Positions 51,835-59,329 of a stretch of 64,000 nt of DNA are shown in pieces. The translations under genes and the position numbers were made by a program. The stretch's first letter is position 1. Each line of letters opens with the position of its first letter. Origin of the DNA: Peribacillus sp044761985 (GTDB lineage Bacteria > Bacillota > Bacilli > Bacillales > DSM-1321); contig NZ_JBIWDK010000002.1 of the NCBI RefSeq assembly GCF_044761985.1, forward strand, positions 496,001 to 560,000, written 5' to 3'. The notes under the pieces are model-generated. The model was not told the DNA's origin and searched no databases. It worked only from the letters and a program-made list of their open reading frames with translations.

Positions 51835-53034
51835 TTAATGCATGTCCCCACTACGTTCAGCTACTAACGTATACGTTTTAGGTATCCCAATGTCATGGAT
51901 TTTGTGGTTTGGTTCTTCTTCAAGGACTTTGATGATCAAACCGGATTCTCCGACTGCCGTTATGAGTTCACCCATGGTCCATTTGCGTTGGACCACTTTC
52001 GAAAGGCTTTGCTTATCTTCATCAGGCATATGTTTGGAGAAAGCCACCTCGTTATTTTCAATGGCAGGAGCAAAATAATTGCCTGTCACCTTATGTTTTT
52101 TGCCAGAAGAGGTTATGAGTTTCGTCGAAATTGGATGGAACTCATGCAGCACGAATCTTCCCCCCGGCTTCAACATCCTTTTTACCGTTTCGAATAATGG
52201 CTGCAGATCTATGAGGTAGTGAAGGACACCCAGTTCCATCAAGACCAAGTCCTGATCTCCTAATGCATGTTCGGGCGGCAAGGACATCACATCCGAGACA
52301 ATATATTCAATGCTGACGTCGGATGATTCAGCCAGTTCGTTCGCGAAAGTAGCATTTTCCCGAGAGAAATCCACGACCTTAACGTCAGCTCCCAACATCG
52401 CCATGGCGACTGCCTTGACCCCATTCGATCCCATTAAATGTGTGACTTTCCGACCCACTATGTCTCCCATATATTTATAAAATGGATGCAATCTCCATCG
52501 CGGGTTGTGCTTGATTTTCCCTGCCAATTCATCCGGTTTTCCGTAACGGTTCACAAGGGCTAGATAATTATTTTGATTCCAGGCCTGTTCATTTTCAGCT
52601 GTAAAGCCCTTTTGTGCCGATAATAGATACGCATGGATTTCATCACGATTACTCTGCATTTCAGCATTGTAAAGGTAGCTGTATAGGGATTGGCACCAAA
52701 GCTCGGTTTCCCCTACTGGTATGAGTAATCGGTAAGGGTCCGTTTTAATTGTCCTATTGAATAAACAGCGGACCGTAATCAGTATTCCATCCTTTTCAAC
52801 CTGGAAAAAGGCTGTTTCAGGATTCTTTTCGGGCTGTGAAGGAGCATGATCTATGAAAAGGGAAAATGTTTCATCAAAAACATCCCACTGCACGTCGACC
52901 GAGACATTTATAGTATCCTTTATTTCAACCCCTTGTATAAATAAAGCGGAGGGTCCCGTAAATTGATAGGGAATGTTTCCATCCTCAAGCAATTCCCCTA
53001 TCCATGTAATTGTATGTAAATAGTTTCCGTTCAT
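51835..53034 (-). CDS. Two-domain protein: nucleotidyltransferase-like + SAM methyltransferase
   Basis: A 399-residue protein. The C-terminal ~200 residues are a class I SAM methyltransferase: HLMGSNGVKAVAMAMLGADV with VVDFSRENATFA as the SAM-binding loop, then IEYIVSDVMSLPP and VLHYLIDLQPLF, and FVLHEFHPIS. The N-terminal ~130 residues (TITWIGELLEDGNIPYQFTG, then PSALFIQGVEIKDTINVSVD) resemble the GLF-like start of a nucleotidyltransferase fold but lack the clear metal-binding Asp pair. Target unknown. It is upstream of the ABC-F terminator and downstream of an APH-like gene by 33 bases. Confidence 0.75.
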   Translation of the reverse strand: MNGNYLHTITWIGELLEDGNIPYQFTGPSALFIQGVEIKDTINVSVDVQWDVFDETFSLFIDHAPSQPEKNPETAFFQVEKDGILITVRCLFNRTIKTDPYRLLIPVGETELWCQSLYSYLYNAEMQSNRDEIHAYLLSAQKGFTAENEQAWNQNNYLALVNRYGKPDELAGKIKHNPRWRLHPFYKYMGDIVGRKVTHLMGSNGVKAVAMAMLGADVKVVDFSRENATFANELAESSDVSIEYIVSDVMSLPPEHALGDQDLVLMELGVLHYLIDLQPLFETVKRMLKPGGRFVLHEFHPISTKLITSSGKKHKVTGNYFAPAIENNEVAFSKHMPDEDKQSLSKVVQRKWTMGELITAVGESGLIIKVLEEEPNHKIHDIGIPKTYTLVAERSGDMH

Positions 53035-53067
53035 GCGAACCTCCTAGATCAGTAAAAATCAGTAGAA

Positions 53068-53976
53068 TCAATCTTCCATAGCCAACGACAAACCTGTGCG
53101 CGTGAGGGAGATCAGTTCTTTGTCACCTCGATCGATTCCATACACAAGCAGCCTGACGAGCATGTAAATCGCCCTAAATCTTGCCAGGTTTTTGACTTCG
53201 GTTTCAATTTCACCATAGATTTCAAAAAAGGACCGTCTCGCCTCTTTTGGAAAGTAGCTGTATAAAAAAGAAAAATCGATAGCTGGATGCCCGATATGAA
53301 CGTCCCCCCAGTCAATGATGCCCATTAGTACACCCTGGGCATCGAGCAAGACGTTCCGGACATGAATATCACCATGGACAAGGGTATCGCATGTCCCTTC
53401 ATACGATGCATCCAGGTCTTTCAAATACATCGAAACGGCATGGGCCTGTTCAGAATAGCCTAGTGCCACTAATGCTAAGAGTTGCTCATCAAGGCTGTCC
53501 TGCCGGAAAGAAACATCAAGTCTCCGCATTCCATCAGGCTGTACACCCAATTGTTTCGCCGTTGGCACAGGAAACCCGTGAAGCACTTTCAGGAAGTGGG
53601 CAAACTTTATTGCCGAGGAAATCTTACTTTCCATGGTTTCCTTCACAGGTAAGTGTCCCTTCACCATTTTGTAGCCAGTAAAGGGATATGGATAACTACT
53701 GCTCGGCTCTCCAAAAAAGACCGGTTCAGGAATGGCTAGCGGAAGATTTCCGGCCAATGAAGGCAAAAGCTTGTTTTCCACTTGAATTAAGGTAACAGCA
53801 ATGGGTCTTCGGGGAAATCTGAATACATACTCCTCATTCAACTGAATGACCGTATTGTCAAACCCTTCCCCGATTTGCCTCACCTTTTCCAAGCCCACAT
53901 CGGGAAACTGCTTCTTTATCAAATTCTTTGCAAGTTCTAAGGAAACTGGATATTCTGCCAACCATGGTTTGTCCAA
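53068..53976 (-). CDS. Aminoglycoside phosphotransferase family kinase
   Basis: A 302-residue APH/choline-kinase-fold enzyme. The N-lobe is visible (IGEGFDNTVIQLNEEYVFRF); the catalytic loop HGDIHVRNVL (Asp about 203, Asn about 208) and the metal Asp in IIDWGDVHIGHPAIDF (about 222) follow. Such kinases range from aminoglycoside resistance to macrolide or small-molecule kinases and homoserine kinases. The substrate is unknown, and resistance should not be assumed. It lies 14 bases downstream of the helicase gene on the same strand. Confidence 0.88.
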   Translation of the reverse strand: MDKPWLAEYPVSLELAKNLIKKQFPDVGLEKVRQIGEGFDNTVIQLNEEYVFRFPRRPIAVTLIQVENKLLPSLAGNLPLAIPEPVFFGEPSSSYPYPFTGYKMVKGHLPVKETMESKISSAIKFAHFLKVLHGFPVPTAKQLGVQPDGMRRLDVSFRQDSLDEQLLALVALGYSEQAHAVSMYLKDLDASYEGTCDTLVHGDIHVRNVLLDAQGVLMGIIDWGDVHIGHPAIDFSFLYSYFPKEARRSFFEIYGEIETEVKNLARFRAIYMLVRLLVYGIDRGDKELISLTRTGLSLAMED

Positions 53977-53990
53977 TTCTCCTTCCCCCT

Positions 53991-55502
53991 TTATCGGTTT
54001 CTGCCCCTGCTAGGTGAACCTCCTGAATCATTGCGACGGTTCCCATTCGGACTATGGGTATTCCCCCTTCTGCCTTGACTCCCTCCTTGTCGTTCTCCTC
54101 GGACATTGTCGCGACTACGTCCCCGACTTTCATCCCTTTGATCTCCTCGTGTGTTCTCGCGTTTAGGACCTCGGTTTGCAAAGCCCTCACGTGTATTCTC
54201 TAGACTCAACTCACGATTGTCGGCCTGATTAGCGGAGCGGTGACTTCCTCGGTTCGGACCTCGCGTATCGATTCTTTCTCTATGACGGCGTCCACCACCC
54301 GAACGTGGACGACGCGCTTCCCCTTCAGATGAGTCGCGGTCATGACGCTTCCGTTTATTCTCGACTTCGCCCGGCTGGAACATCTTAACCCCTTCGATCT
54401 TTCTCCGTTCAATTTTCATGGAAATACCTTTTTCAATATCACTCAAAAGCTGAAGATCCTTCGTAGCAATAAAGGTTACGGCTAATCCATGCTCACCGGC
54501 CCTTCCTGTACGTCCTATCCTATGGATATAGCTTTCGGCATCTTCAGGAACATCGTAGTTAAAAACATGTGTCACGCCTTCAACATCCAGCCCACGCGCA
54601 GCAACATCCGTGGCCACTAAATATTGAAGCTTCGCATCCCGGAAGTTTTTCATGACGCGCTCTCGTTTTGCCTGCGACAAATCCCCATGAAGTTCATCCG
54701 AGTTGAAACCAGCCGCCTTTAAAGCATCGTTCAAAACAGAAACACGGCGCTTTGTCCGGCAAAAAACAATCGCCAGATATGGCTGTTCTTCCTTTATGAT
54801 GCTGATCAGTGAGGACTGTTTGGCCCTATCCGTCGTTTCAATGACAAGTTGACGGATCTGCTCGACCGTCACTTGCTCAGCTTTAACAGCAGCTGTCAAT
54901 GGTCTATCCATATAACGCTTCGCCAACTGATGGACTTGTTCTGGCATCGTCGCGGAAAAGAGCAACGTTTGTCTTGTCTCTGGCAATTGTCCCATGATTT
55001 CTTCCACTTCCGGTAAAAATCCAATATGGAGCATTTGGTCCGCTTCATCCAAAACAAGCGTTTCGGTTTGGGATAAATCAATGGTTCCCCTTCGTAAATG
55101 GTCTAATAATCGGCCCGGTGTAGCTACCACGACAGAAATATTCCGTGTCAGCTTTTTCATTTGCTGCTCCACATCTTGTCCACCATACACGGCTAGCACT
55201 TGCAATTCCTCGATCTCATTGGCGAACTTTTTCAGCTCAGCCGTTATCTGTAACGCTAACTCCCTAGTCGGTGTGACGATTAATGATTGAACGTGGGAAG
55301 CTTTTGGGTCGACTTTTTCTAATATTGGAAGCAAAAATGCCAATGTCTTCCCTGTTCCTGTCTGTGCTTTCGCGATGACATCCCGTCCCGCCATTATGTC
55401 AGGTATCGATTTTTCCTGTATCGGGGTTGGGCTGGTTATGCCGGTTTGCTTCAATATCGTGTTAATTTCTGGGCTTATGCCAAGCTCGATGAAATTTGTC
55501 AT
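53991..55502 (-). CDS. DEAD-box RNA helicase with RG-rich tail
   Basis: A 503-residue ATP-dependent RNA helicase. The Q-motif (SPTPIQEKSIP), AQTGTGKT (46-53), PTRELALQI, DEAD (152-155), SAT (183-185) and HRIGRTGRAG are all in place. The last ~120 residues are rich in Arg, Gly, Ser and Asn (RGPNRGSHRS, RDNVRGERQGGSQGRR), a disordered RNA-binding tail like that of CshA. It belongs to the Csh group of Bacillus helicases; which member cannot be told. Probably works in ribosome assembly or cold adaptation. Confidence 0.93.
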   Translation of the reverse strand: MTNFIELGISPEINTILKQTGITSPTPIQEKSIPDIMAGRDVIAKAQTGTGKTLAFLLPILEKVDPKASHVQSLIVTPTRELALQITAELKKFANEIEELQVLAVYGGQDVEQQMKKLTRNISVVVATPGRLLDHLRRGTIDLSQTETLVLDEADQMLHIGFLPEVEEIMGQLPETRQTLLFSATMPEQVHQLAKRYMDRPLTAAVKAEQVTVEQIRQLVIETTDRAKQSSLISIIKEEQPYLAIVFCRTKRRVSVLNDALKAAGFNSDELHGDLSQAKRERVMKNFRDAKLQYLVATDVAARGLDVEGVTHVFNYDVPEDAESYIHRIGRTGRAGEHGLAVTFIATKDLQLLSDIEKGISMKIERRKIEGVKMFQPGEVENKRKRHDRDSSEGEARRPRSGGGRRHRERIDTRGPNRGSHRSANQADNRELSLENTREGFANRGPKRENTRGDQRDESRGRSRDNVRGERQGGSQGRRGNTHSPNGNRRNDSGGSPSRGRNR

Positions 55503-55654
55503 GTATCGGCCTACTCTCTATATTTGTGATATCTTATTTAAATCATCATTACATCCATTGTCTATTATTGATTCTACACTAAGGCAATTTCCTTTACTCC
55601 AAGTTCTTTGTTAGTATATCATTATCTATTTTTGAGAGAAAATTTTTCATGGTA

Positions 55655-55683
55655 TTGTGCTTTAGATGTTTTTCTAATATAAT
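55655..55683 (+). promoter_or_regulatory. Sigma-A promoter of the purine permease gene
   Basis: TTGTGC at 55655 and TATAAT at 55678 are 17 bases apart. Transcription would start near 55690, leaving a leader of about 120 bases. Confidence 0.7.
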
Positions 55684-55752
55684 TTATAAGATTTTAAATT
55701 TCTGACTAACTATACTATTTGAGCTACTTGCCTGGAAAAAGGTGGGCGTCTC

Positions 55753-55785
55753 CTCCTTGTAAATGTCCGTACAAGGAGTTTTTGT
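55753..55785 (+). promoter_or_regulatory. Terminator-like hairpin in the permease leader
   Basis: CTCCTTGTA and TACAAGGAG pair perfectly around an 8-base loop and are followed by TTTTTG, before the ribosome-binding site of the permease. It looks like a transcription attenuator. No purine riboswitch core was found in front of it. Confidence 0.6.
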
Positions 55786-55808
55786 ATATAAAAAGAAGGA
55801 GTGGCCGC

Positions 55809-57101
55809 ATGTTTAAATTAAAAGAACGGAAAACGAATATTAAGACAGAAGTCCTTGCAGGGCTTACAACCTTTTTAACATTAGCTTATATCATCGTTGT
55901 AAACCCCAAAATTCTTTCTGATGCTGGTGTTCCTTTTGAACAGGCTTTTACAGCAACCATCATCGCTACCTTAGTCGGTACTCTTTTCATGGCTTTTCTA
56001 GCCAATTATCCGATTGTCATTGCTCCTGCGATGGGATTGAATGCCTATTTCGCGTACTCTGTCCTAGGCACGCATGATATCTCGTACACGGTTGCCTTTT
56101 CGGCAGTCTTTGTTACAGGGATTATCTTCGTCATATTATCGCTTACTTCTTTCCGGTCTAAACTGATTGAAGCGATCCCCAATAATCTGAAACATGCTAT
56201 CAGCGCCGGGATTGGTCTATTCATCACCTTTATCGGGCTTCGTTTATCTGGGGTCGTAACGAGTCATGAATCGAACCTGGTGACCCTAGGGAGCTTCAGA
56301 GACCCAGGAGTGGCACTTACCTTAATCGGTTTGGTAATAACCATCATTTTAATGGTCCGTAAGATTCAGGGTTCCATTTTCATCGGGATGATCATTACAG
56401 CGATCATTGCCCTATTTACTGGACAACTTAAAATTGAACATTTTGTTTCGGTGCCATCGTTACCCGAGGGCATCATTGTCGCTAATCCAATCACTTCTTT
56501 TGCGGATGTTGTAAACTACGGCCTATATGGTGTAGTGTTTTCCATCCTTCTCGTTATGCTTTTCGACACCACCGGAGCCCTAATCGGGATTGTGCGCCAA
56601 GCTGGGTTATTGAAAGACGGAAAGTTGGAGAAAGCAGGAAGTGCTTTCTTCGCGGATTCCGTTGGGACAACAATCGGAGCCATGTTCGGTACAAGCCCTA
56701 CTGCCGCCTCCGTGGAGTCCTCGGCCGGTGTAGGTTCAGGTGGTAAAACAGGGTTAACCGCTCTTGTCGTAGCCATTCTTTTCTTGGTCACTGCTTTCTT
56801 CAGCCCACTTATCGGGGCAGTATCAGATATTGCGGCCATCACTGCACCTAGCTTGATCATAGTTGGTAGCATGATGATCAAAAGCATCAATGAGATTGAA
56901 TGGACCCATTTCGACGAATCTTTCCCAGCCTTTTTGGTCATTGTTACGATGCCTCTTACTTCAAGTATCGCCAATGGTATAGCACTTGGATTCATCTCAT
57001 ATCCAATACTAAAAATCGCAAGAGGGAAATTCAAAGAAGTCCATCCGTTAGTATACATCTTTGCCGTTCTTTTTCTTTACCAACTCATTTTCTTAGCATA
57101 A
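55809..57101 (+). CDS. Purine/xanthine permease, NCS2 family (PbuG/PbuO type)
   Basis: A 430-residue membrane transporter with about 12-14 hydrophobic segments of the AzgA-like subgroup of NCS2. GLTTFLTLAYIIVVNPKIL at the N terminus, IVIAPAMGLNAYFAYSVLG, and SPTAASVESSAGVGSGGKTG are the subgroup signatures. The true start is the ATG at 55809 with AAGAAGGAG 7 bases upstream; the frame extends further but only through the leader. Relatives import hypoxanthine, guanine or adenine; which one is unknown. Confidence 0.93.
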   Translation: MFKLKERKTNIKTEVLAGLTTFLTLAYIIVVNPKILSDAGVPFEQAFTATIIATLVGTLFMAFLANYPIVIAPAMGLNAYFAYSVLGTHDISYTVAFSAVFVTGIIFVILSLTSFRSKLIEAIPNNLKHAISAGIGLFITFIGLRLSGVVTSHESNLVTLGSFRDPGVALTLIGLVITIILMVRKIQGSIFIGMIITAIIALFTGQLKIEHFVSVPSLPEGIIVANPITSFADVVNYGLYGVVFSILLVMLFDTTGALIGIVRQAGLLKDGKLEKAGSAFFADSVGTTIGAMFGTSPTAASVESSAGVGSGGKTGLTALVVAILFLVTAFFSPLIGAVSDIAAITAPSLIIVGSMMIKSINEIEWTHFDESFPAFLVIVTMPLTSSIANGIALGFISYPILKIARGKFKEVHPLVYIFAVLFLYQLIFLA

Positions 57102-57136
57102 AAGAGAGGAACCGTGACATCACGGTTCCTCTTTTC
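57101..57136 (+). terminator. Permease terminator
   Basis: AAGAGAGGAACCGTGA and TCACGGTTCCTCTTTT form a long stem with a tiny loop, adjoining the stop codon. Confidence 0.9.
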
Positions 57137-57175
57137 ATGTCCTATCCTCGCCTTTAACCCCCTTCGAATCCTATC

Positions 57176-57212
57176 AAAAAAAAGGATATCCAACATTTTG
57201 TCAGATACCCTT
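57176..57212 (-). terminator. Terminator of the parM-parR pair
   Basis: On the minus strand AAGGGTATC and GATATCCTT pair, followed by eight T, 7 bases past the parR-like stop. Confidence 0.8.
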
Positions 57213-57218
57213 CCTCTT

Positions 57219-57767
57219 TTACTGATTCATTTGATCAAGAAAGTCGCCAAGAAGATCATCCAGATTTTCCTCTTCTGGTTCCGGTTGCTCTGACTGTTCT
57301 GAAGTCTCATCGAAACTCCAATCAAAATCATCCAGATCCATTTCGGGTAATTCCTTCGGTTCTTCTTCCAAACTCCTCTCCACCAATTCTTCCTCTTCCT
57401 TTACATAGACATCCTCATTGATTCCATTGCTGTTTAGTGAGGCCAACAAGGCCGTAGCCCGTAAAGGATCGGATAAAAGATGGTACAAAATCGTTCCAAG
57501 CATTGCTTCTGAGTGGGAATGCTTTAGCCAGTCACGCTGAGATTTACTAAGCTTATTCGGCATGGGCAAGGCAACCATCTCCCGTTCCTGATGAGAGGAT
57601 TGCCCAACGCCATCAAGAACATACTCAGCAATTTTACTGGAAAAATTTCTTCTTTCCGTTTCCTTTAATTTCTGCAGCTGCCTTAACGTATAATCGGATA
57701 CATCTGAAGGGATACGAAAAGTGATGGCCTGTCCTCTTTTGATTTCAGAAGAAGCTGTTTTTTTCAT
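57219..57767 (-). CDS. ParR-like ribbon-helix-helix adaptor protein
   Basis: A 182-residue protein. Residues about 13-55 (RGQAITFRIPSDVSDYTLRQ, then a helix ending NFSSKIAEYVLDG) form a ribbon-helix-helix DNA-binding pattern. The middle is a helical segment and the last ~65 residues are strongly acidic (ELPEMDLDDFDWSF and LDDLLGDFLDQM). In parMRC systems, ParR binds centromere repeats by an RHH domain and caps ParM filaments by its C terminus; this layout fits. It lies 8 bases after the parM-like gene. Homology is inferred from fold pattern and position. Confidence 0.72.
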   Translation of the reverse strand: MKKTASSEIKRGQAITFRIPSDVSDYTLRQLQKLKETERRNFSSKIAEYVLDGVGQSSHQEREMVALPMPNKLSKSQRDWLKHSHSEAMLGTILYHLLSDPLRATALLASLNSNGINEDVYVKEEEELVERSLEEEPKELPEMDLDDFDWSFDETSEQSEQPEPEEENLDDLLGDFLDQMNQ

Positions 57768-57775
57768 TTTCTCAC

Positions 57776-58969
57776 CTATTTAACTGAACCTGTACGTTGT
57801 TCTTTCTTCTTATGTTGAGATTGTTGCTCTTCCTTTGAATTCCGGCGTTTAAAGTCGGAAATCAGCTTGTAATAGGCGTTGGCCATCATCCAAACGCTTT
57901 CTCTTTCATCTTCAAAAAAGTCGATATTGTACCCATCAAAGTTTTGATTGAGTGTTTTCAAGTAATCCTTCAGTACAATTGAACCCCCACCTACGAAGTA
58001 GCAAATCTCCGTCTGTGAATTCTTTTTCCAAACGTTGCGAAGATGACGATATTGTTTTTTTGCAAGCTCCCCTAAAATGCGGTCGACAATATCATGCACA
58101 CTTGTCCGACTTCCACGGACCATTATATGGTTCCGGTCGTTTTTTTTCGTGATAATCTCCACCACGTCACGTCTGCTGTCCAATTCGACACCATGTTTCT
58201 TCCTGATTTCCTCACGAATTGATTCGAGTGCTTCAGCCACACCAAGGTTAAACCCTTGTGCTTTATCATCATCCACTTTACGGTTCTTAATGACCGCGAT
58301 ATCTGTCGAAAGTCCGCCGATATCTTGAATAAGAATTCTTTTGTCGATCAGCTCACGGTTAATGATGTTCAAATCATTGTCCATTACTAGATTGATATAA
58401 GCTGCAAACCCTTCAGGATAGACCTTCACTTCATCAAATTTAATATTCACTTTCAATCCCTGATATTTAGGCGTGATTAAAAATTCCACTTGGTGAACCG
58501 AACCCACTAATTTCGAGCGATATCCGACATCTTTCCCTTCCTTCACTTCACGGAGCGGAAGGCCCGTACCCAACGTATAGTTCGCTTCGACGACATTATT
58601 AACCTTTTTGAAGCGATCATTGTTCCCCTGTTTAGCCGCATCCAATGCCAGTGCCGCAAAAAGCATGATCAACGTTTGGTCTTCTTCCGATTTACTGCTG
58701 CCTAAATCCAATTCTGTAGGGTTATCACTTTTTGTCGCTAAATTCCCAACACGGTAAATAGCATTATTATCTTGAAGTGCTGGTGAGTGAACTCTTATAT
58801 GAATTCCATCCAATGGGTTATTCTCATCCAGTTCCTCTATCCCGATGACCGGCCGGTCCTCAATATCTTTTGCAATGACATTCGGTATATATAGTTCAGA
58901 CTCTAGTTTTCCAAAAATAGCTTTGATAGCATCATTACCTACATCTACTGCTGCGATTCTAGAACTCAT
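57776..58969 (-). CDS. ParM/StbA-family actin-like ATPase
   Basis: A 397-residue actin-fold protein. Phosphate-1 loop IAAVDVGNDAIKAIFG (5-20), phosphate-2 loop LIQDIGGLSTDIAVIKN (about 213-229, with Asp216 and Asp223) and adenosine motif CYFVGGGSIVLKDYL (about 323-337) are clear. In plasmids such proteins polymerise to push sister copies apart. AAGGGGATG lies before the ATG. It is followed by the parR-like gene and preceded by octamer repeats, the parC-M-R order of plasmid R1. Here it lies between two ordinary chromosomal genes. Confidence 0.9.
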   Translation of the reverse strand: MSSRIAAVDVGNDAIKAIFGKLESELYIPNVIAKDIEDRPVIGIEELDENNPLDGIHIRVHSPALQDNNAIYRVGNLATKSDNPTELDLGSSKSEEDQTLIMLFAALALDAAKQGNNDRFKKVNNVVEANYTLGTGLPLREVKEGKDVGYRSKLVGSVHQVEFLITPKYQGLKVNIKFDEVKVYPEGFAAYINLVMDNDLNIINRELIDKRILIQDIGGLSTDIAVIKNRKVDDDKAQGFNLGVAEALESIREEIRKKHGVELDSRRDVVEIITKKNDRNHIMVRGSRTSVHDIVDRILGELAKKQYRHLRNVWKKNSQTEICYFVGGGSIVLKDYLKTLNQNFDGYNIDFFEDERESVWMMANAYYKLISDFKRRNSKEEQQSQHKKKEQRTGSVK

Positions 58970-59019
58970 CTTAAAACATCCCCTTTTTTTAAAAAAATGC
59001 CAGACAGTGTACTTTAATA

Positions 59020-59048
59020 AGAATAGAAAAAAATACCATAATAGTCAA
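59020..59048 (-). promoter_or_regulatory. Promoter of the parM-parR pair
   Basis: On the minus strand TTGACT (59048-59043) and TATTCT (59025-59020) are 17 bases apart. It lies about 50 bases before parM and 43 bases from the nearest octamer repeat. Confidence 0.65.
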
Positions 59049-59090
59049 TGATTCGATAGATATACCTTTTCCTAAAATATGTATTCATTT

Positions 59091-59215
59091 TGTATACATT
59101 AGTAACAAGTGTGTACACACCTTGTATATAGCCATGTATACGTGTTTGTAAACATGTTTACTATATTGTTTACAAACTATCTTATTTTGTTTACATGTAT
59201 ACATTTTTGTATACA
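59091..59215. repeat. Phased octamer repeats (parC-like centromere candidate)
   Basis: About ten copies of a palindromic octamer TGTWWACA and close variants (TGTATACA, TGTTTACA, TGTAAACA, TGTGTACA, TGTATATA, TGTATACG, TGTTTACT) start at 59091, ~59110, 59123, 59135, 59147, 59155, 59167, 59188, 59196 and 59208. Spacings are mostly 12, with 8 and about 20 (12+8) bases. They lie upstream of the parM promoter. Confidence 0.8.
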
Positions 59216-59279
59216 ATGCAAACCATTTCCTTTTTATAACATCCATCTACCAAAAAGAGGATAAAAAGCTAGGTGAAAG

Positions 59280-59306
59280 GGAATGGTAATAAACGGAAAC
59301 CATTCC
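59280..59306 (+). repeat. Inverted repeat before the Rieske oxidoreductase gene
   Basis: GGAATGGT and ACCATTCC are perfect complements around an 11-base loop, 24 bases before the start codon. No T tract follows; an operator or 5' stem is possible. Confidence 0.5.
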
Positions 59307-59329
59307 TAAACGTCTGGAGGAATTTAAAA

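Noticed and set aside
55690..55760. Purine riboswitch before the permease
   Set aside because: The conserved core pairs and loop bases of the purine aptamer are not present; only the terminator-type hairpin is.
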